Part shown: piece after piece, positions 1-8,570 of the stretch | Layout: every line of letters begins with the position of its first letter | Numbering within the stretch: the stretch's first letter is position 1 | Source of the DNA: NCEH01 sp002257205 | GTDB taxonomy: Bacteria; Pseudomonadota; Alphaproteobacteria; Rhizobiales; Xanthobacteraceae | NCBI RefSeq assembly: GCF_043195105.1 | Contig: NZ_JBAFWO010000002.1 | Length of the DNA: 64,000 nucleotides | Reading direction: 5' to 3' (one strand) | Program-made: the position numbers and the translations under genes | Notes under the pieces: generated by a model | The model's database searches: none | What the model was told of the DNA's origin: nothing | What the model saw: only the letters and a program-made list of their open reading frames with translations

Positions 1-329
1 TCGATGCCTATGCGCAGATCGGCATGTTGCAATATTCAGCTTTGGATGATGGCAAAATAAGTAAATATAATCGCCTTTACGACGAAAAAGTAGCAATAGA
101 GGATGAAATGAAGTTGCGTCCAGGAGATGAGAGGCGTGCTCTCATGGTTCTCTATGGCTACCCAAACATGCAGGTGCGCTTGAACGCGGCCACCGCAACG
201 CTCGCAGTTGAGCCGCAAGCCGCGCGTCGATTATTAGAAGAAATCTATGCCTCAGGCTGGCCGCCGCAAGCCGGAGCTGCGGGGATGCGATTGAGACGCC
301 TCGATGATGGAACTTTTAAGCCGAAATAG
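1..329 (+). CDS. DUF2019-like protein, C-terminal part
   Basis: The reading frame is open from the window edge (frame starting at base 3, DAYAQIG...) to a TAG at 327-329, so the true start lies outside the window. An internal ATG at 24 would give 101 residues. The sequence has the small DUF2019 pattern: NRLYDE, an acidic linker, RPGDERRALMVLY, then an ARM/HEAT-like helical pair (HPN/YPNMQVRLNAATATLAV and PQAARRLLEEI) and a GEAGM-like tail. DUF2019 proteins are short helical proteins, often found in contact-dependent or toxin-immunity neighbourhoods, but their function is not established. Without the upstream neighbour the role cannot be decided. Confidence 0.7.
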   Translation, partial: DAYAQIGMLQYSALDDGKISKYNRLYDEKVAIEDEMKLRPGDERRALMVLYGYPNMQVRLNAATATLAVEPQAARRLLEEIYASGWPPQAGAAGMRLRRLDDGTFKPK

Positions 330-607
330 TCCGGGCAGGGTAGCGCCGACCTGGTTGAGCAGACGGCGGTGGCGAAGCGGGCTTTCCACGGCGCAGAGCG
401 AAGGGCCGGGGTGCGCGCGCTGATGCATCTCTGAGGGTGGGACTGGCCGGCCGAGCCGATGGATCCGATTGGCGCTTCAGAGCGTTTTCTTGAGGCACGG
501 CGAAAGAGAATTGTAATTTTCGCGAAGAGGCTCCCCGTTTTGCCTATGATCTTCCAGCTGAAGGTTCAGGGCTTATTTCCAAACCGCGCCCTTTTTCCCG
601 CCCAATC

Positions 608-1204
608 GTGGAGGCACCGCTGCGAAACATCGATTTCAGCTCCTGGGAGAGCCTGCTGGTGACGCTGATCGGCCTGGCTTTGGTCACGCTCATCGGTGTC
701 GGCATTCGCCTTGTGGTGATGTTTACCATCCAGCAACGCCGCGAGCGCATGAACCGCCAGATCAATGAGCGCCTGCGCACGCTGATCGCGGCCTACAAGA
801 CGCTCGGCGGGTCGTTCACCGGGGATCTGACCGTCGATCCCACGCACCTGCGCGATCTGCGCCAGCGCAGCGGGGAGCTCGGCGCGGAGGCCGTGTCTGC
901 GGAGGTGTTGGATCTTCCTTCCGGCTCCGAGCGCGGGCGGCGGGTTCGGGACGCGGTGGAAGCGGCCTTGTCGGACATCATTTTGCTCGGTACCGACCAG
1001 CAGGTCCGCCTCGCGGCTCAAGCGGTGCGCGAACTCGTTGCCGGGCGGCCGGTCCATACGCACGAACTGGTCATTTCGCTGCGCGACTTCGTGCGTGACG
1101 CCCTCGATCTCGATCCCATCCCGCCGGGCCTCGAGCTTCCCATGCAAGGCCCGACGCGCCCAGCCGGTGCGAGCGGAAAGGGAAAGGCCGAGCGGGGGGG
1201 ATGA
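608..1204 (+). CDS. hypothetical membrane-anchored protein, possibly frameshifted at the C-terminus
   Basis: GTG start, 198 residues, not assigned to a family. Residues about 13-40 (LLVTLIGLALVTLIGVGIRL) form one transmembrane helix. A basic, charged cytoplasmic segment (QQRRERMNRQINERLRTL) and a helical domain containing DLRQRSGELGAEAV and a conserved-looking VRDAVEAALSDIILLGTDQQVRLA stretch follow. The frame closes just after a run of seven G residues (1194-1200). In the +1 frame, a Gly/Met-rich tail ending in an acidic PPDDDEN continues to 1352. This may be a natural end, a sequencing error or phase variation. The role is unknown. Confidence 0.65.
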   Translation: MEAPLRNIDFSSWESLLVTLIGLALVTLIGVGIRLVVMFTIQQRRERMNRQINERLRTLIAAYKTLGGSFTGDLTVDPTHLRDLRQRSGELGAEAVSAEVLDLPSGSERGRRVRDAVEAALSDIILLGTDQQVRLAAQAVRELVAGRPVHTHELVISLRDFVRDALDLDPIPPGLELPMQGPTRPAGASGKGKAERGG

Positions 1205-1352
1205 TGGGTCCCGTCGTGGCGGCGGGGGAAAGGGAGGCAGCGGAGGAATGGGCGCGGGCGGCGGAATGGGCGGCGGGGTAGGTTTAGGCGTTGCGGCAAC
1301 ACATTTTCCGAAGGAAGTGAACCGGCTTCCTCCAGACGACGACGAGAATTAG
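1194..1352 (+). other. out-of-frame Gly-rich extension of the preceding gene
   Basis: Starting in the G7 run, the +1 frame reads GGDDGSRRGGGGKGGSGGMG, a further Gly/Met-rich stretch, then a short non-repetitive tail ending NRLPPDDDEN and a TAG at 1350-1352. It has no start codon of its own near the tract. Dropping one G would fuse it in frame to the membrane protein at 608-1204, giving about 247 residues. Gly-rich, acid-ended tails are common on small alphaproteobacterial proteins, so the fusion looks plausible, but this is inferred from reading frames only. Confidence 0.4.
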
Positions 1353-1383
1353 CCGTGTTGTCAGAGCAGAAGAGCTGCTGAAA

Positions 1384-1410
1384 ATGGCCGGGCCAATCCG
1401 GCCCGGCCAT
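1384..1410 (-). terminator. intrinsic terminator (perfect 11-bp hairpin)
   Basis: Arms 1384-1394 (ATGGCCGGGCC) and 1400-1410 are perfectly complementary with a 5-nt loop. Read on the minus strand, the stem is followed by TTTTC, which fits termination of the leftward RcnB-like gene that ends at 1417. It would also stop readthrough from the plus-strand gene on its left. Confidence 0.75.
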
Positions 1411-1416
1411 CTATCA

Positions 1417-1773
1417 TCATCGTGTGGCGTTCAGGATGCTGGAAATAATCCCGCTGGTGACGCCTGCGAGGATGTAATTGTCTCCGTCCCGCACCCAATG
1501 ATAGCCACGCGGCGGCTGGCGCAGGCCGTGGCGTCGGTAATCCGTGACGACTTGACCATGGCCGCGCGGAATGTGCCCACCTTTTTTGCGCCATGCGTAG
1601 GGGTTGGCCTGCGCATGCGGCGGCCTGTGATACCCCGGCTGGCCGTGGGGACCGGGCGGCGGCGTGGGATGATGATAGCCCGGCTGTCCGGGGGCCTGCG
1701 CCTGGGCGCTGGAGATCAGTGCGGCGGGGGAGGCAGCTACCATAAAGGCAGCGAAAATAGCGACTTTCCGCAT
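1417..1773 (-). CDS. RcnB-family secreted protein
   Basis: 118 residues. The first is an ATG of a tandem ATGATG preceded by AAAGG; the second ATG has the better spacing (the alternative start is at 1776). A signal peptide (MRKVAIFAAFMVAASPAALI...AQA) is followed by a Pro/Gly/His-rich linker (HHPTPPPGPHGQPGYHRPPH). The C-terminal RcnB signature is VVTDYRRHGL-RQPPRGYHWVRDGDNYILA, ending in a hydrophobic GVTSGIISSIL. E. coli RcnB is a periplasmic protein involved in Ni/Co homeostasis. Most alphaproteobacterial members are uncharacterised, so metal function here is only a family inference. It is transcribed alone and ends at the hairpin at 1384-1410. Confidence 0.75.
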   Translation of the reverse strand: MRKVAIFAAFMVAASPAALISSAQAQAPGQPGYHHPTPPPGPHGQPGYHRPPHAQANPYAWRKKGGHIPRGHGQVVTDYRRHGLRQPPRGYHWVRDGDNYILAGVTSGIISSILNATR

Positions 1774-1981
1774 CATGAACCTTTCGATGGGGGGCGCCGA
1801 CGCATGCGTGGCGGCTCGGTAGGACAAGTCTCCGGCGGCCGGACGGTTCCGTTTTTCGCTCAGGCCGGGGCGGGCCGCGAGGCGGGCGGGATCAGTCGCG
1901 CGGAAGGTCTGACAAGCCCGCACCGGCGGCGAAGACGAGGGCATCGAGCACGGGCCGTTCCGCTGTCACGCCGTCGCCCGC

Positions 1982-2650
1982 ATGCCAATGCTAAGCTTCT
2001 GGGCGAATCTGAACGCGGGAGCCCCCTTGACCACCCTCATCCTCACCCGCCACGGCCATGTGCCGGGCATCAAGCCGGAACGCTTTCGCGGCCGCATCGA
2101 GGTGGCCCTGTCGCCGCTCGGCGAGCAGGAGGCGCAGGCGGTGGCACAGCGCATCGCCGCCACCTGGAAGCCGGTGAAGGTCTATACCAGCACGCTCGGC
2201 CGCTGCATCGCCACGGGCGCCGCCATCGCCGCCGCCTGCGGCATATCGAGCGAAGCCCATGATGCGCTGTGCGACATCGATTACGGCCAATGGCAATGGG
2301 AGACCCATGAGGAGGCGCAGGCCGCTGCTCCTGATCTCTATGCGCTCTGGCACACGGCGCCGCAGCTCATGCGGTTTCCCGGCGGGGAATCGCTGCAGGA
2401 TCTGGCGGTCCGCGCCGCCGATCTGGTGCGCCGGATCGGCGCGGCCCACATGGGCGAAACGGTGGTGCTCGTGGGCCATGACAGCGTCAACCGGGTCCTG
2501 CTGACCCATCTGCTGGACCTGCCGCTCTCCGCTTATTGGCGGTTCGCCCAGGAGCCATGCAACCTGAACGTGATCGAATGGAACGGCACGGCTGCCAAGC
2601 TGCTGCGCCTCAACGACACATCCCACCTGTCGGGGCTGACGGCGGGCTGA
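1982..2650 (+). CDS. histidine phosphatase family protein
   Basis: 222 residues from ATG 1982; a start at TTG 2026, just before the core, is possible. The phosphoglycerate-mutase-like catalytic motif RHG is near the N-terminus (LILTRHGHVPG). The downstream pattern is typical: an S/T-LGRCIATG phosphate-contact helix, a CDIDYGQWQWETHEE acid segment, FPGGESLQDLAVR, and the second catalytic histidine in VVLVGHDSVNRVLL. Broad-specificity phosphatases of this family (CobC/GpmB-like) act on small phosphorylated metabolites. No neighbour points to a substrate. Confidence 0.85.
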   Translation: MPMLSFWANLNAGAPLTTLILTRHGHVPGIKPERFRGRIEVALSPLGEQEAQAVAQRIAATWKPVKVYTSTLGRCIATGAAIAAACGISSEAHDALCDIDYGQWQWETHEEAQAAAPDLYALWHTAPQLMRFPGGESLQDLAVRAADLVRRIGAAHMGETVVLVGHDSVNRVLLTHLLDLPLSAYWRFAQEPCNLNVIEWNGTAAKLLRLNDTSHLSGLTAG

Positions 2651-2823
2651 GGCAATGGCAGGATCGGCGCGGGTCAGGGGCCGGCGCACCCCGTCGGCCC
2701 TGCCGCGCTGCATCATCGTCCGCGCTTGAAACCGGGGCGGCGCCGTGCAAGCACCGCGTGGGCGCCTGCAATCGCACCGGCCCGCCCGCCGGTCGCGCGG
2801 CTTCGAGCGGAGATGGGAAGAGA

Positions 2824-4158
2824 ATGGGCACGGCGGATCTCGGCATCGGCGAAGGGAAAATCCTGGAGGCGCATCCCCTGCGCGCGGCGGTGCTGGGGGA
2901 ATTGCATGCCCGCCCCTTCTTCCCGGTGGAAACCCCGCGCCGGTTCCTGCACGTGGCCTTCCTCACCGATCCCGCGAACGCCCAGGCGGCGCGTGCGGCA
3001 GTGAACGATCTGTGCGTCGCGCGCGGCGTGCAGGGGCCGGCGCCCGGCGCCAAGCATCACCGCGTCTCGTTCGGCGGCGCGACGCTGCGCTGGGAGAGCC
3101 ATGCGGAATTCTCCACCTATACCTGGGATTTTCCCTCCACCGAGCTGGGCCTGGGCGTGCTGCCCTTCCACCCGCCGGCGCTGGCGCTCTCGGGACCGCT
3201 GACGCAGATCCCCGCGCCCGGGCCGCTGCTGGTGGCGGTGGACCTGCATCTCGCCACCGATACGGCGGAAGACCTGCAACTCGATGCGGTGTTTGACCGC
3301 GCGAGCCTCGCCCGCTCGGACGTGGTGAACAATGCGGCCGAGATCGTCACCGATTTCAAGCCGGACCCGTCGGGCTTCGTGCGCATCCTGGTGCGCGACC
3401 GGGGGCTCGGGGCGGAGGGCGCGGGCGCGCTGGTGCAGCGGGTCTTGGAGATCGAGACCTATCGCCTGCTCGCCCTGCTCGGCCTGCCGGAAGCCCAGCG
3501 TCTCGCGCCGCAGATCGGCAAGATCGAGGCGCGCCTCGCCCAGGCCACCAACGAGATGCGCCAGTCCGAGGGGCTGGCGGCCAATAACGCTTTGCTCGAC
3601 GAACTGGTCGCGCTCGCCGCCGAACTGGAGGCCGGGGCCACCGCCTCGTTGTTCCGCTTCGGCGCCAGCCGGGCCTATTCGGAGATCGTGCGCCTGCGCC
3701 TCGCCACCATCCGCGAGGAACAGGTCGCCGGCTTTCCCACCTGGCAACAATTCCTGGAGCGGCGGATGGCGCCGGCCATGCGCACCTGTCTGTCGGTGGA
3801 AGAGCGCCAGTCCAACATTTCCGCCAAGCTCGCCCGCGCCGCCGACCTACTGCGCACCCGCGTCGACGTGGAACTGGAGCAGCAGAACCGCGACCTACTC
3901 ACCTCTATGAACGAGCGCACCCGCCTGCAATTGCGCCTGCAGCGTACGGTGGAAGGGCTCTCCGTAGCGGCGATTTCTTATTATGTGGTGAGCCTCGTCC
4001 ATCTGCTGGCGGAGGGCCTGCATGAAGGGCATCTCGACGCGGCGGTCGGGCTGGAGTTGGAGCCGGGCCTCGTCACCGCGCTCGCCGTGCCGGTGGCGGT
4101 GCTGGCGGTATGGTCGCTGGTGCGTCGCATCCGCCTGTCCCACGGCGATCACGACTGA
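2824..4158 (+). CDS. DUF3422 family membrane protein
   Basis: 444 residues, the usual family size. ATG 2824 is chosen because GGGAAGAG lies directly upstream and the family signature starts at once: HPLRAAVLGELHARPFFPVETPRRFLHVAF. The middle is a long helical, partly coiled-coil region (EIVRLRLATIREEQVAGFPTWQQFLERRM). Two hydrophobic segments near the C-terminus (ISYYVVSLVHLLAEGL and LVTALAVPVAVLAVWSLV) anchor it in the inner membrane, resembling CorA-like topology. No biochemical function is established for DUF3422. It stands alone and converges on the MFS gene. Confidence 0.85.
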   Translation: MGTADLGIGEGKILEAHPLRAAVLGELHARPFFPVETPRRFLHVAFLTDPANAQAARAAVNDLCVARGVQGPAPGAKHHRVSFGGATLRWESHAEFSTYTWDFPSTELGLGVLPFHPPALALSGPLTQIPAPGPLLVAVDLHLATDTAEDLQLDAVFDRASLARSDVVNNAAEIVTDFKPDPSGFVRILVRDRGLGAEGAGALVQRVLEIETYRLLALLGLPEAQRLAPQIGKIEARLAQATNEMRQSEGLAANNALLDELVALAAELEAGATASLFRFGASRAYSEIVRLRLATIREEQVAGFPTWQQFLERRMAPAMRTCLSVEERQSNISAKLARAADLLRTRVDVELEQQNRDLLTSMNERTRLQLRLQRTVEGLSVAAISYYVVSLVHLLAEGLHEGHLDAAVGLELEPGLVTALAVPVAVLAVWSLVRRIRLSHGDHD

Positions 4159-4186
4159 GGACGCCGGGGGACGAGTAGCCGGGTGA

Positions 4187-5497
4187 TCAGGCCGATTTGC
4201 GGAAGATGTGGGTTTCGATCTCGTCACCGGCCGCGCCGACCAGGCCGGCGGGATCGGTCGCGATCTCAAGGTCGGCCTCATCCACCAAGCCCGGCGCGAC
4301 CGCCGGTTCCGCCGCGCCATGGCGTGGGCGCAGCAGCACGAAGCCGAGCAAAGCGATGCTCGCCATGCCCGGCACCACGAGCATCAGCGCTGCGCCGGGA
4401 TCGCCGAAGGTGCTCGCCACCAGCGAGCCGACGAACCCGCCGCCGATTTGCATGAAGCCCATCAGCGCGGCGGCCGAGCCGGCCATGGTGGGAAAGCCGG
4501 CGAGCCCGATCGTCGTCGAGCCGGGCAGCAGCATCGCCACGCCGAACGCCCACAAGGCCACCGGCCCCATGACGCCGAGAAAGGCATGGGGGAAAAGCGG
4601 CGGCACCACCACGAGCCCGGCCGCCGCCACCAGCGCGCAGCCGAGCCCGACCGGAATCAGGTGCACGGCATCGATCTTCTTCATCAGGCGCCCGGCCACG
4701 ATGGTGCCCAGCATGTAGGAGCCGGTCTGGCAGATCATCGCGAAGCCGAACTGGGTCGGCGACAGGCCGATCTTCTCGATCAGCACGAATGGCAGGATGG
4801 CGGCGAGCGTATAGATGCCGCCGAGCGTGAAGCCGATCAGCAGGCTCATGCGCATGAAGCCGCGATCGAGGAGCAAGGTCCTGTAATTGGCGAACACGCG
4901 CGCCGGCCGCGCCTGGGCGGGATCGGGCCGGTGATTGGTCTCCGGCACGGCGAAAGCCAGCAGCAGCACCACGAGGAGGCCGTAGGCCACCATCACGAAA
5001 AAGATCGGGTGCCAGCCGAACGTCACCAGGATCGCGCCGCCCACGGTCGGCGCCAGCGCCGGGCCGATGGCCAGCATGGTGCCGATGAGATTGAGGATGC
5101 GCGCCGAGGCCTGGCCAGTGAACTGGTCGCGCACGATGGCGCGCGATATGGCCGGGCCCGCGGCCACCCCGATCCCCTGGAGCCCGCGTCCCACGACCAG
5201 CCACACCATGTCCGGCGCAAAGGCCGCGACCAGGCTTCCCGCCACATAGATTGCGAAGAAGCCGAGCGCGGCGGGCCGCCGGCCGAAGGCGTCGGAAAGC
5301 GGGCCGCACAGCAATTGGGAAAAGGCGAAGCCGCAGAAATAGACGCTCAAGGTCAGCTTCATGGCGGACGGCGTCGAATCGAACGCATGCACCAGCGCCG
5401 GCAAAGCGGGCGTATAGAGCGACATCGACAGCGGGCCGATCACGACGATCAGCGCGCCGATGATGGCGGTGCGGTTCTGCGACATGACGGGGGTCAT
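4187..5497 (-). CDS. Bcr/CflA-type MFS drug efflux transporter
   Basis: 436 residues with twelve predicted membrane helices, typical of DHA1 12-TM exporters. The conserved GPLSMSLYTPALPAL in helix 1 and GPLSDAFGRRP between helices 2 and 3 (motif A) identify the Bcr/CflA group, which expels drugs such as bicyclomycin, chloramphenicol or sulfonamides, or metabolites, by proton antiport. Its start overlaps the stop of the upstream MarR gene by 4 bp (5494-5497), so the two are translationally coupled and probably form a substrate-inducible pair. The actual substrate is unknown. Confidence 0.88.
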   Translation of the reverse strand: MTPVMSQNRTAIIGALIVVIGPLSMSLYTPALPALVHAFDSTPSAMKLTLSVYFCGFAFSQLLCGPLSDAFGRRPAALGFFAIYVAGSLVAAFAPDMVWLVVGRGLQGIGVAAGPAISRAIVRDQFTGQASARILNLIGTMLAIGPALAPTVGGAILVTFGWHPIFFVMVAYGLLVVLLLAFAVPETNHRPDPAQARPARVFANYRTLLLDRGFMRMSLLIGFTLGGIYTLAAILPFVLIEKIGLSPTQFGFAMICQTGSYMLGTIVAGRLMKKIDAVHLIPVGLGCALVAAAGLVVVPPLFPHAFLGVMGPVALWAFGVAMLLPGSTTIGLAGFPTMAGSAAALMGFMQIGGGFVGSLVASTFGDPGAALMLVVPGMASIALLGFVLLRPRHGAAEPAVAPGLVDEADLEIATDPAGLVGAAGDEIETHIFRKSA

Positions 5498-5940
5498 TGC
5501 GCGTCATCCTTGGCGGAAAGGCAGAGATTGGAGCGGATTTGTTCGAGCGCCTTGCGGAAGGTGTCCTTCTCGCCTTCCGACAGGCCGTCGAGCGCGCCGA
5601 CGCGCACCCGGGCGGCGGCGGCGAGCACGGACGTGAGAATGGCGTCCGCCGCCGGCGTGAGATTGACCGTCTTGGCCCGCCGATCGCTCGGATCCGGGGT
5701 GCGTGAGATCAGCCCCTGGGCTTCCAGCTTGTCGAGGAATCCCACGAGGGTCATGGGCTCCACATTCATGCGCACCGCCAGCGCGGTCTGGCGCAGGCCC
5801 GGATGCAGATTGGCATAGACCAAGGTGCGCGCTTCACCGGCGGTGAGACCGAGGCCGGTCTGTTCAAACGCGCGGTCAATGGCGGCGCGATAGAGGCGGG
5901 CGGCGTCCACGAGCAAGAAGCCGAGGGGCGTTTCAGTCAT
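5494..5940 (-). CDS. MarR-family transcriptional regulator
   Basis: 148 residues. The winged-helix core shows the MarR pattern: LTAGEARTLVYANLHPGLRQTALAVRMNVEPMTLVGFLDKLEAQGLISRTPDPSDRRAKTVNLT (in pieces), with the DPSDRRA wing. It is first in the operon with the Bcr/CflA pump and most likely represses it until a ligand is bound. AT-rich inverted repeats lie directly upstream of the start (5951-5971) and are good operator candidates, which would make it autoregulatory. Confidence 0.88.
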   Translation of the reverse strand: MTETPLGFLLVDAARLYRAAIDRAFEQTGLGLTAGEARTLVYANLHPGLRQTALAVRMNVEPMTLVGFLDKLEAQGLISRTPDPSDRRAKTVNLTPAADAILTSVLAAAARVRVGALDGLSEGEKDTFRKALEQIRSNLCLSAKDDAQ

Positions 5941-5950
5941 GATATGGATT

Positions 5951-5971
5951 ACTTAATATAAGTCAGGCTTA
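5951..5971. promoter_or_regulatory. candidate MarR operator
   Basis: Two overlapping inverted repeats occur 10-31 bp upstream of the marR start. They are ACTTA-ATA-TAAGT (5951-5963) and TAAG-TCAGG-CTTA (5959-5971). The segment is AT-rich in otherwise GC-rich DNA and overlaps where a minus-strand promoter would lie. The spacing and position suit a MarR dimer; binding is inferred. Confidence 0.45.
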
Positions 5972-6135
5972 CAATCTAGGACCTCTCATACCGCCCGCCC
6001 GCCTTTTGCGGCGGGTCGCCCTGGGGCGAGCCTCGCGAAAGCCTTGTGCGTTATTCGGAAGCAGGCCACGCAGGTATGTGCGTGGTTCCGCTGTCGTGCG
6101 CCCCGCGCGGCGGCGTTGCGCGGGACGAATGAAGG

Positions 6136-7845
6136 ATGAGCGGCGTGTTTCACCGGTTGCGCCTGCGATTGCACCATTTGCAGGATCGCCTGACGGTGGG
6201 CCAGCAGATGGCATTCGCCATGGCGATGATCGGCCTTGTTACCTTGACGGCCGTTGCGCTCACCAGCGCGGGCGTGAGCCGGCGCGGGCTGATCGCGCAT
6301 TTGAAGACCGAGATGGCGGCGAAGGCCGCTTCCCTTGCGGAGCGTCTCGACCTGGATCTGTCGGAGCGTTATCGCGATATCCTTCAGCTTGCGGAAATGC
6401 GCCCTCTGAGCCGGATCTGGCAAGACAGCTCGGACGAGGTGCGCGATGTGATCGAACAATTGAAGGTGTCGCGCCCGCGCTACGTCTGGATCGGCTTTGC
6501 CGGTCCCGACGGCTTGGTCCTGGCCGCCACCGGCCGCGTGCTCGAAGGCACGTCCGTCCTGCCGCGCGACTGGTTCCGCAACGGGCTGAACGTTCCCACC
6601 TTGGGCAATGCGGAAGAGGCGGAACTGCTCGTTCACCTGCTGGCCTTGCCCAACTCAGACGAGGCGACGCGCTTCGTCGACATATCCCTGCCCGTCTATT
6701 CCCCGGAAAATCGCATCCTTGGGACCATCGGCGCGCATCTGAGCGTGAAATGGGCCGAGCTGCTCAACGACATCGCGCCAAAGGAGGGGGCGACCCAGGT
6801 GTGGCTGATCGGGCGCGACGGGCGGTTGCTGTTCGGCAAATCGCCGAACCCGCAGCCGTTCTCGGACGAGGTCATCGCCTCCATGATGGACCAGCGCAGC
6901 GGCGCGTTCGTCGACACGAGCGAGGGACACCGCATGCTCACCGGCTTTGCCGTCACGGGACGCAATGGCGATTATCCGGGCCTCGGCTGGATCGTGGTCA
7001 CGCGGCAGGATGCGGCCGTTGCCTTCGCCGACGCGACCCGCCTTGCCCTGACCATTCTCGGCATCGGCCTCCTGGCCCTGCCGGTGACCTTTCTGGGGGC
7101 CTATTGGTTCGCGCGGAAGATTGCCCGCCCATTGGTGACGCTGACGCGGGCCGCCGCCCAGATCGGCCGCGACCCCGACGCCACCAACCTCCCGCACCAG
7201 CGCGGCAGCCTGGAGGTGATGCAATTGTCCGGCTCCCTGCGTGCCCTGTTGCGCCGGCTCGGCTCGGTGGAGGCGCAGTTCGTGCGCACGGCCGAGCAAT
7301 ATCAGCAGGATATGGAACAATTGCGCCAGCTTGCCGATACCGATCCGCTCACGGGCCTGCTCAACCGCCGCTCTTTCCTCACCGTTGCCGATGCGGCCCT
7401 GAACGGCTCGCGCACCAGCGACGGGCTGGGCATTCTGATGGCCGATATCGATCATTTCAAAAGCGTCAACGACGTCTATGGGCATCCCGCCGGCGACGCG
7501 GTGATCCGCAGCGTCGCGGCCTCCATCGGCGCAGCGCTGCGCCAGCATGACCGTGTTGCGCGCTTCGGCGGCGAGGAATTCGTCGTCCTGCTGCTGAATG
7601 TGGATCGCGCCGGCATGATGGCGCTCGCCGAGCGCATGCGCAGCGCCATTGGTTCGAGCCGGGTTCTCTTCGAGGGGCGGGAGATCGCGGTGACGGTCAG
7701 CTTCGGGGCGGCGCTGGCGCAGCCCGGGGACCGGGACGTGGACGAGGTGATCGAACGCGCCGACTTCGCGCTGTATTCAGCCAAGAATTCCGGCCGCAAT
7801 TGCGTTGCGGTGGCGGATCGCAAGTCCAATCCCCGCGCCGCCTGA
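6136..7845 (+). CDS. membrane-bound diguanylate cyclase (GGEEF) with periplasmic sensor
   Basis: 569 residues. A first TM helix (about residues 25-47) precedes a periplasmic Cache-like sensor region of about 240 residues. A second TM helix (LALTILGIGLLALPVTFLGAYWF), a HAMP-like linker (ARKIARPLVTLTRAAAQIG) and a C-terminal GGDEF domain follow. The active-site loop is intact as GGEEF (residues 478-482). The allosteric RxxD I-site (R469, D472) is in the standard place, so it should make c-di-GMP and be product-inhibited. An in-frame stop lies just before ATG 6136, so the start is forced unless an internal codon is used. It is a lone gene. Confidence 0.9.
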   Translation: MSGVFHRLRLRLHHLQDRLTVGQQMAFAMAMIGLVTLTAVALTSAGVSRRGLIAHLKTEMAAKAASLAERLDLDLSERYRDILQLAEMRPLSRIWQDSSDEVRDVIEQLKVSRPRYVWIGFAGPDGLVLAATGRVLEGTSVLPRDWFRNGLNVPTLGNAEEAELLVHLLALPNSDEATRFVDISLPVYSPENRILGTIGAHLSVKWAELLNDIAPKEGATQVWLIGRDGRLLFGKSPNPQPFSDEVIASMMDQRSGAFVDTSEGHRMLTGFAVTGRNGDYPGLGWIVVTRQDAAVAFADATRLALTILGIGLLALPVTFLGAYWFARKIARPLVTLTRAAAQIGRDPDATNLPHQRGSLEVMQLSGSLRALLRRLGSVEAQFVRTAEQYQQDMEQLRQLADTDPLTGLLNRRSFLTVADAALNGSRTSDGLGILMADIDHFKSVNDVYGHPAGDAVIRSVAASIGAALRQHDRVARFGGEEFVVLLLNVDRAGMMALAERMRSAIGSSRVLFEGREIAVTVSFGAALAQPGDRDVDEVIERADFALYSAKNSGRNCVAVADRKSNPRAA

Positions 7846-7867
7846 GCGCGAGCGCCCCGGCGGGCGA

Positions 7868-8506
7868 TCAGCGCGGCAGGAAGGGATTGGTCGCGCGCTC
7901 GTCGCCGATGCTGGTGACGGCGCCGTGGCCGGGCAGGCATACCATGGCATCGCCCAGCGGCAGCAGCTTGGAGATGATGCCCTCGATCAGCTGCTCGGCA
8001 TTGCCATAGGAAAAATCCGTGCGGCCCACCGAGCCCTTGAACAGCGTATCGCCCACGATGGCGACGTTCGAGGGGGCGTGGACGAACACCACATGGCCCG
8101 GCGTATGCCCCGGCACCTGCAATACATCCAGGGTAAGATCGCCGATCCGCACTGTCTCGCCTTCGCTGAGATATCGGTCCGGGGTTACGGCGCGGCCCTC
8201 GAAATCATATTTCGCCGCGGTCTCGGGCACCGCGTCCAGAAGGAACTGGTCCGCTGCGTTTGGGCCCTCGATCGGCACGCCGAGGCTCTCCGCCAGCTCC
8301 GCAGCGCCCGCCGCATGGTCGAAATGGCCGTGGGTGAGGAGGATCTTCTCCACCTCCACCCCAGTCTCCGCCAGCGCGGCGCGGATGCGCGGCAGGTCGC
8401 CGCCGGGATCGACCACTGCCGCCTTGTTGGTGGCCGTGCACCACAGGATCGAGCAATTCTGCTGGAACGGGGTGACCGGCACCACCGCGATCTGGATTGG
8501 CTGCAT
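7868..8506 (-). CDS. MBL-fold metallohydrolase (glyoxalase II-like)
   Basis: 212 residues from ATG 8506, chosen for a GGGAG five bases upstream. The metal-binding motif THGHFDH is present, with further ligands in VPGHTPGH and IVGDTLF and a final LPGHG. The length and the FKGSVGRTDF segment match the YcbL/GloB-like hydroxyacylglutathione hydrolase group of type II glyoxalases, which hydrolyse thioesters in the cytoplasm. The exact substrate cannot be told from sequence. It follows argG in the same direction. Confidence 0.85.
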   Translation of the reverse strand: MQPIQIAVVPVTPFQQNCSILWCTATNKAAVVDPGGDLPRIRAALAETGVEVEKILLTHGHFDHAAGAAELAESLGVPIEGPNAADQFLLDAVPETAAKYDFEGRAVTPDRYLSEGETVRIGDLTLDVLQVPGHTPGHVVFVHAPSNVAIVGDTLFKGSVGRTDFSYGNAEQLIEGIISKLLPLGDAMVCLPGHGAVTSIGDERATNPFLPR

Positions 8507-8531
8507 GAAGGCTCCCGGACTTGAAACTGTC

Positions 8532-8562
8532 GCGGGCACCGGCTTTGCTGGCCGATGCCCGC
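8532..8562 (-). terminator. possible terminator after argG
   Basis: GCGGGCA (8532-8538) pairs with TGCCCGC (8556-8562), with an inner CCGGC/GCTGG pairing. It lies 9 bp past the argG stop on the minus strand, followed by GACAGTTT. The U-tract is weak, so this may be an attenuator-like or inefficient terminator. Confidence 0.4.
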
Positions 8563-8570
8563 TGAAGGGA

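Noticed and set aside
4208..5818. Long plus-strand open frame (536 codons)
   Set aside because: It is antisense to the clear MFS and MarR genes, has His/Arg/Gln-rich nonsense composition and no ribosome site; it is a GC-rich shadow frame.
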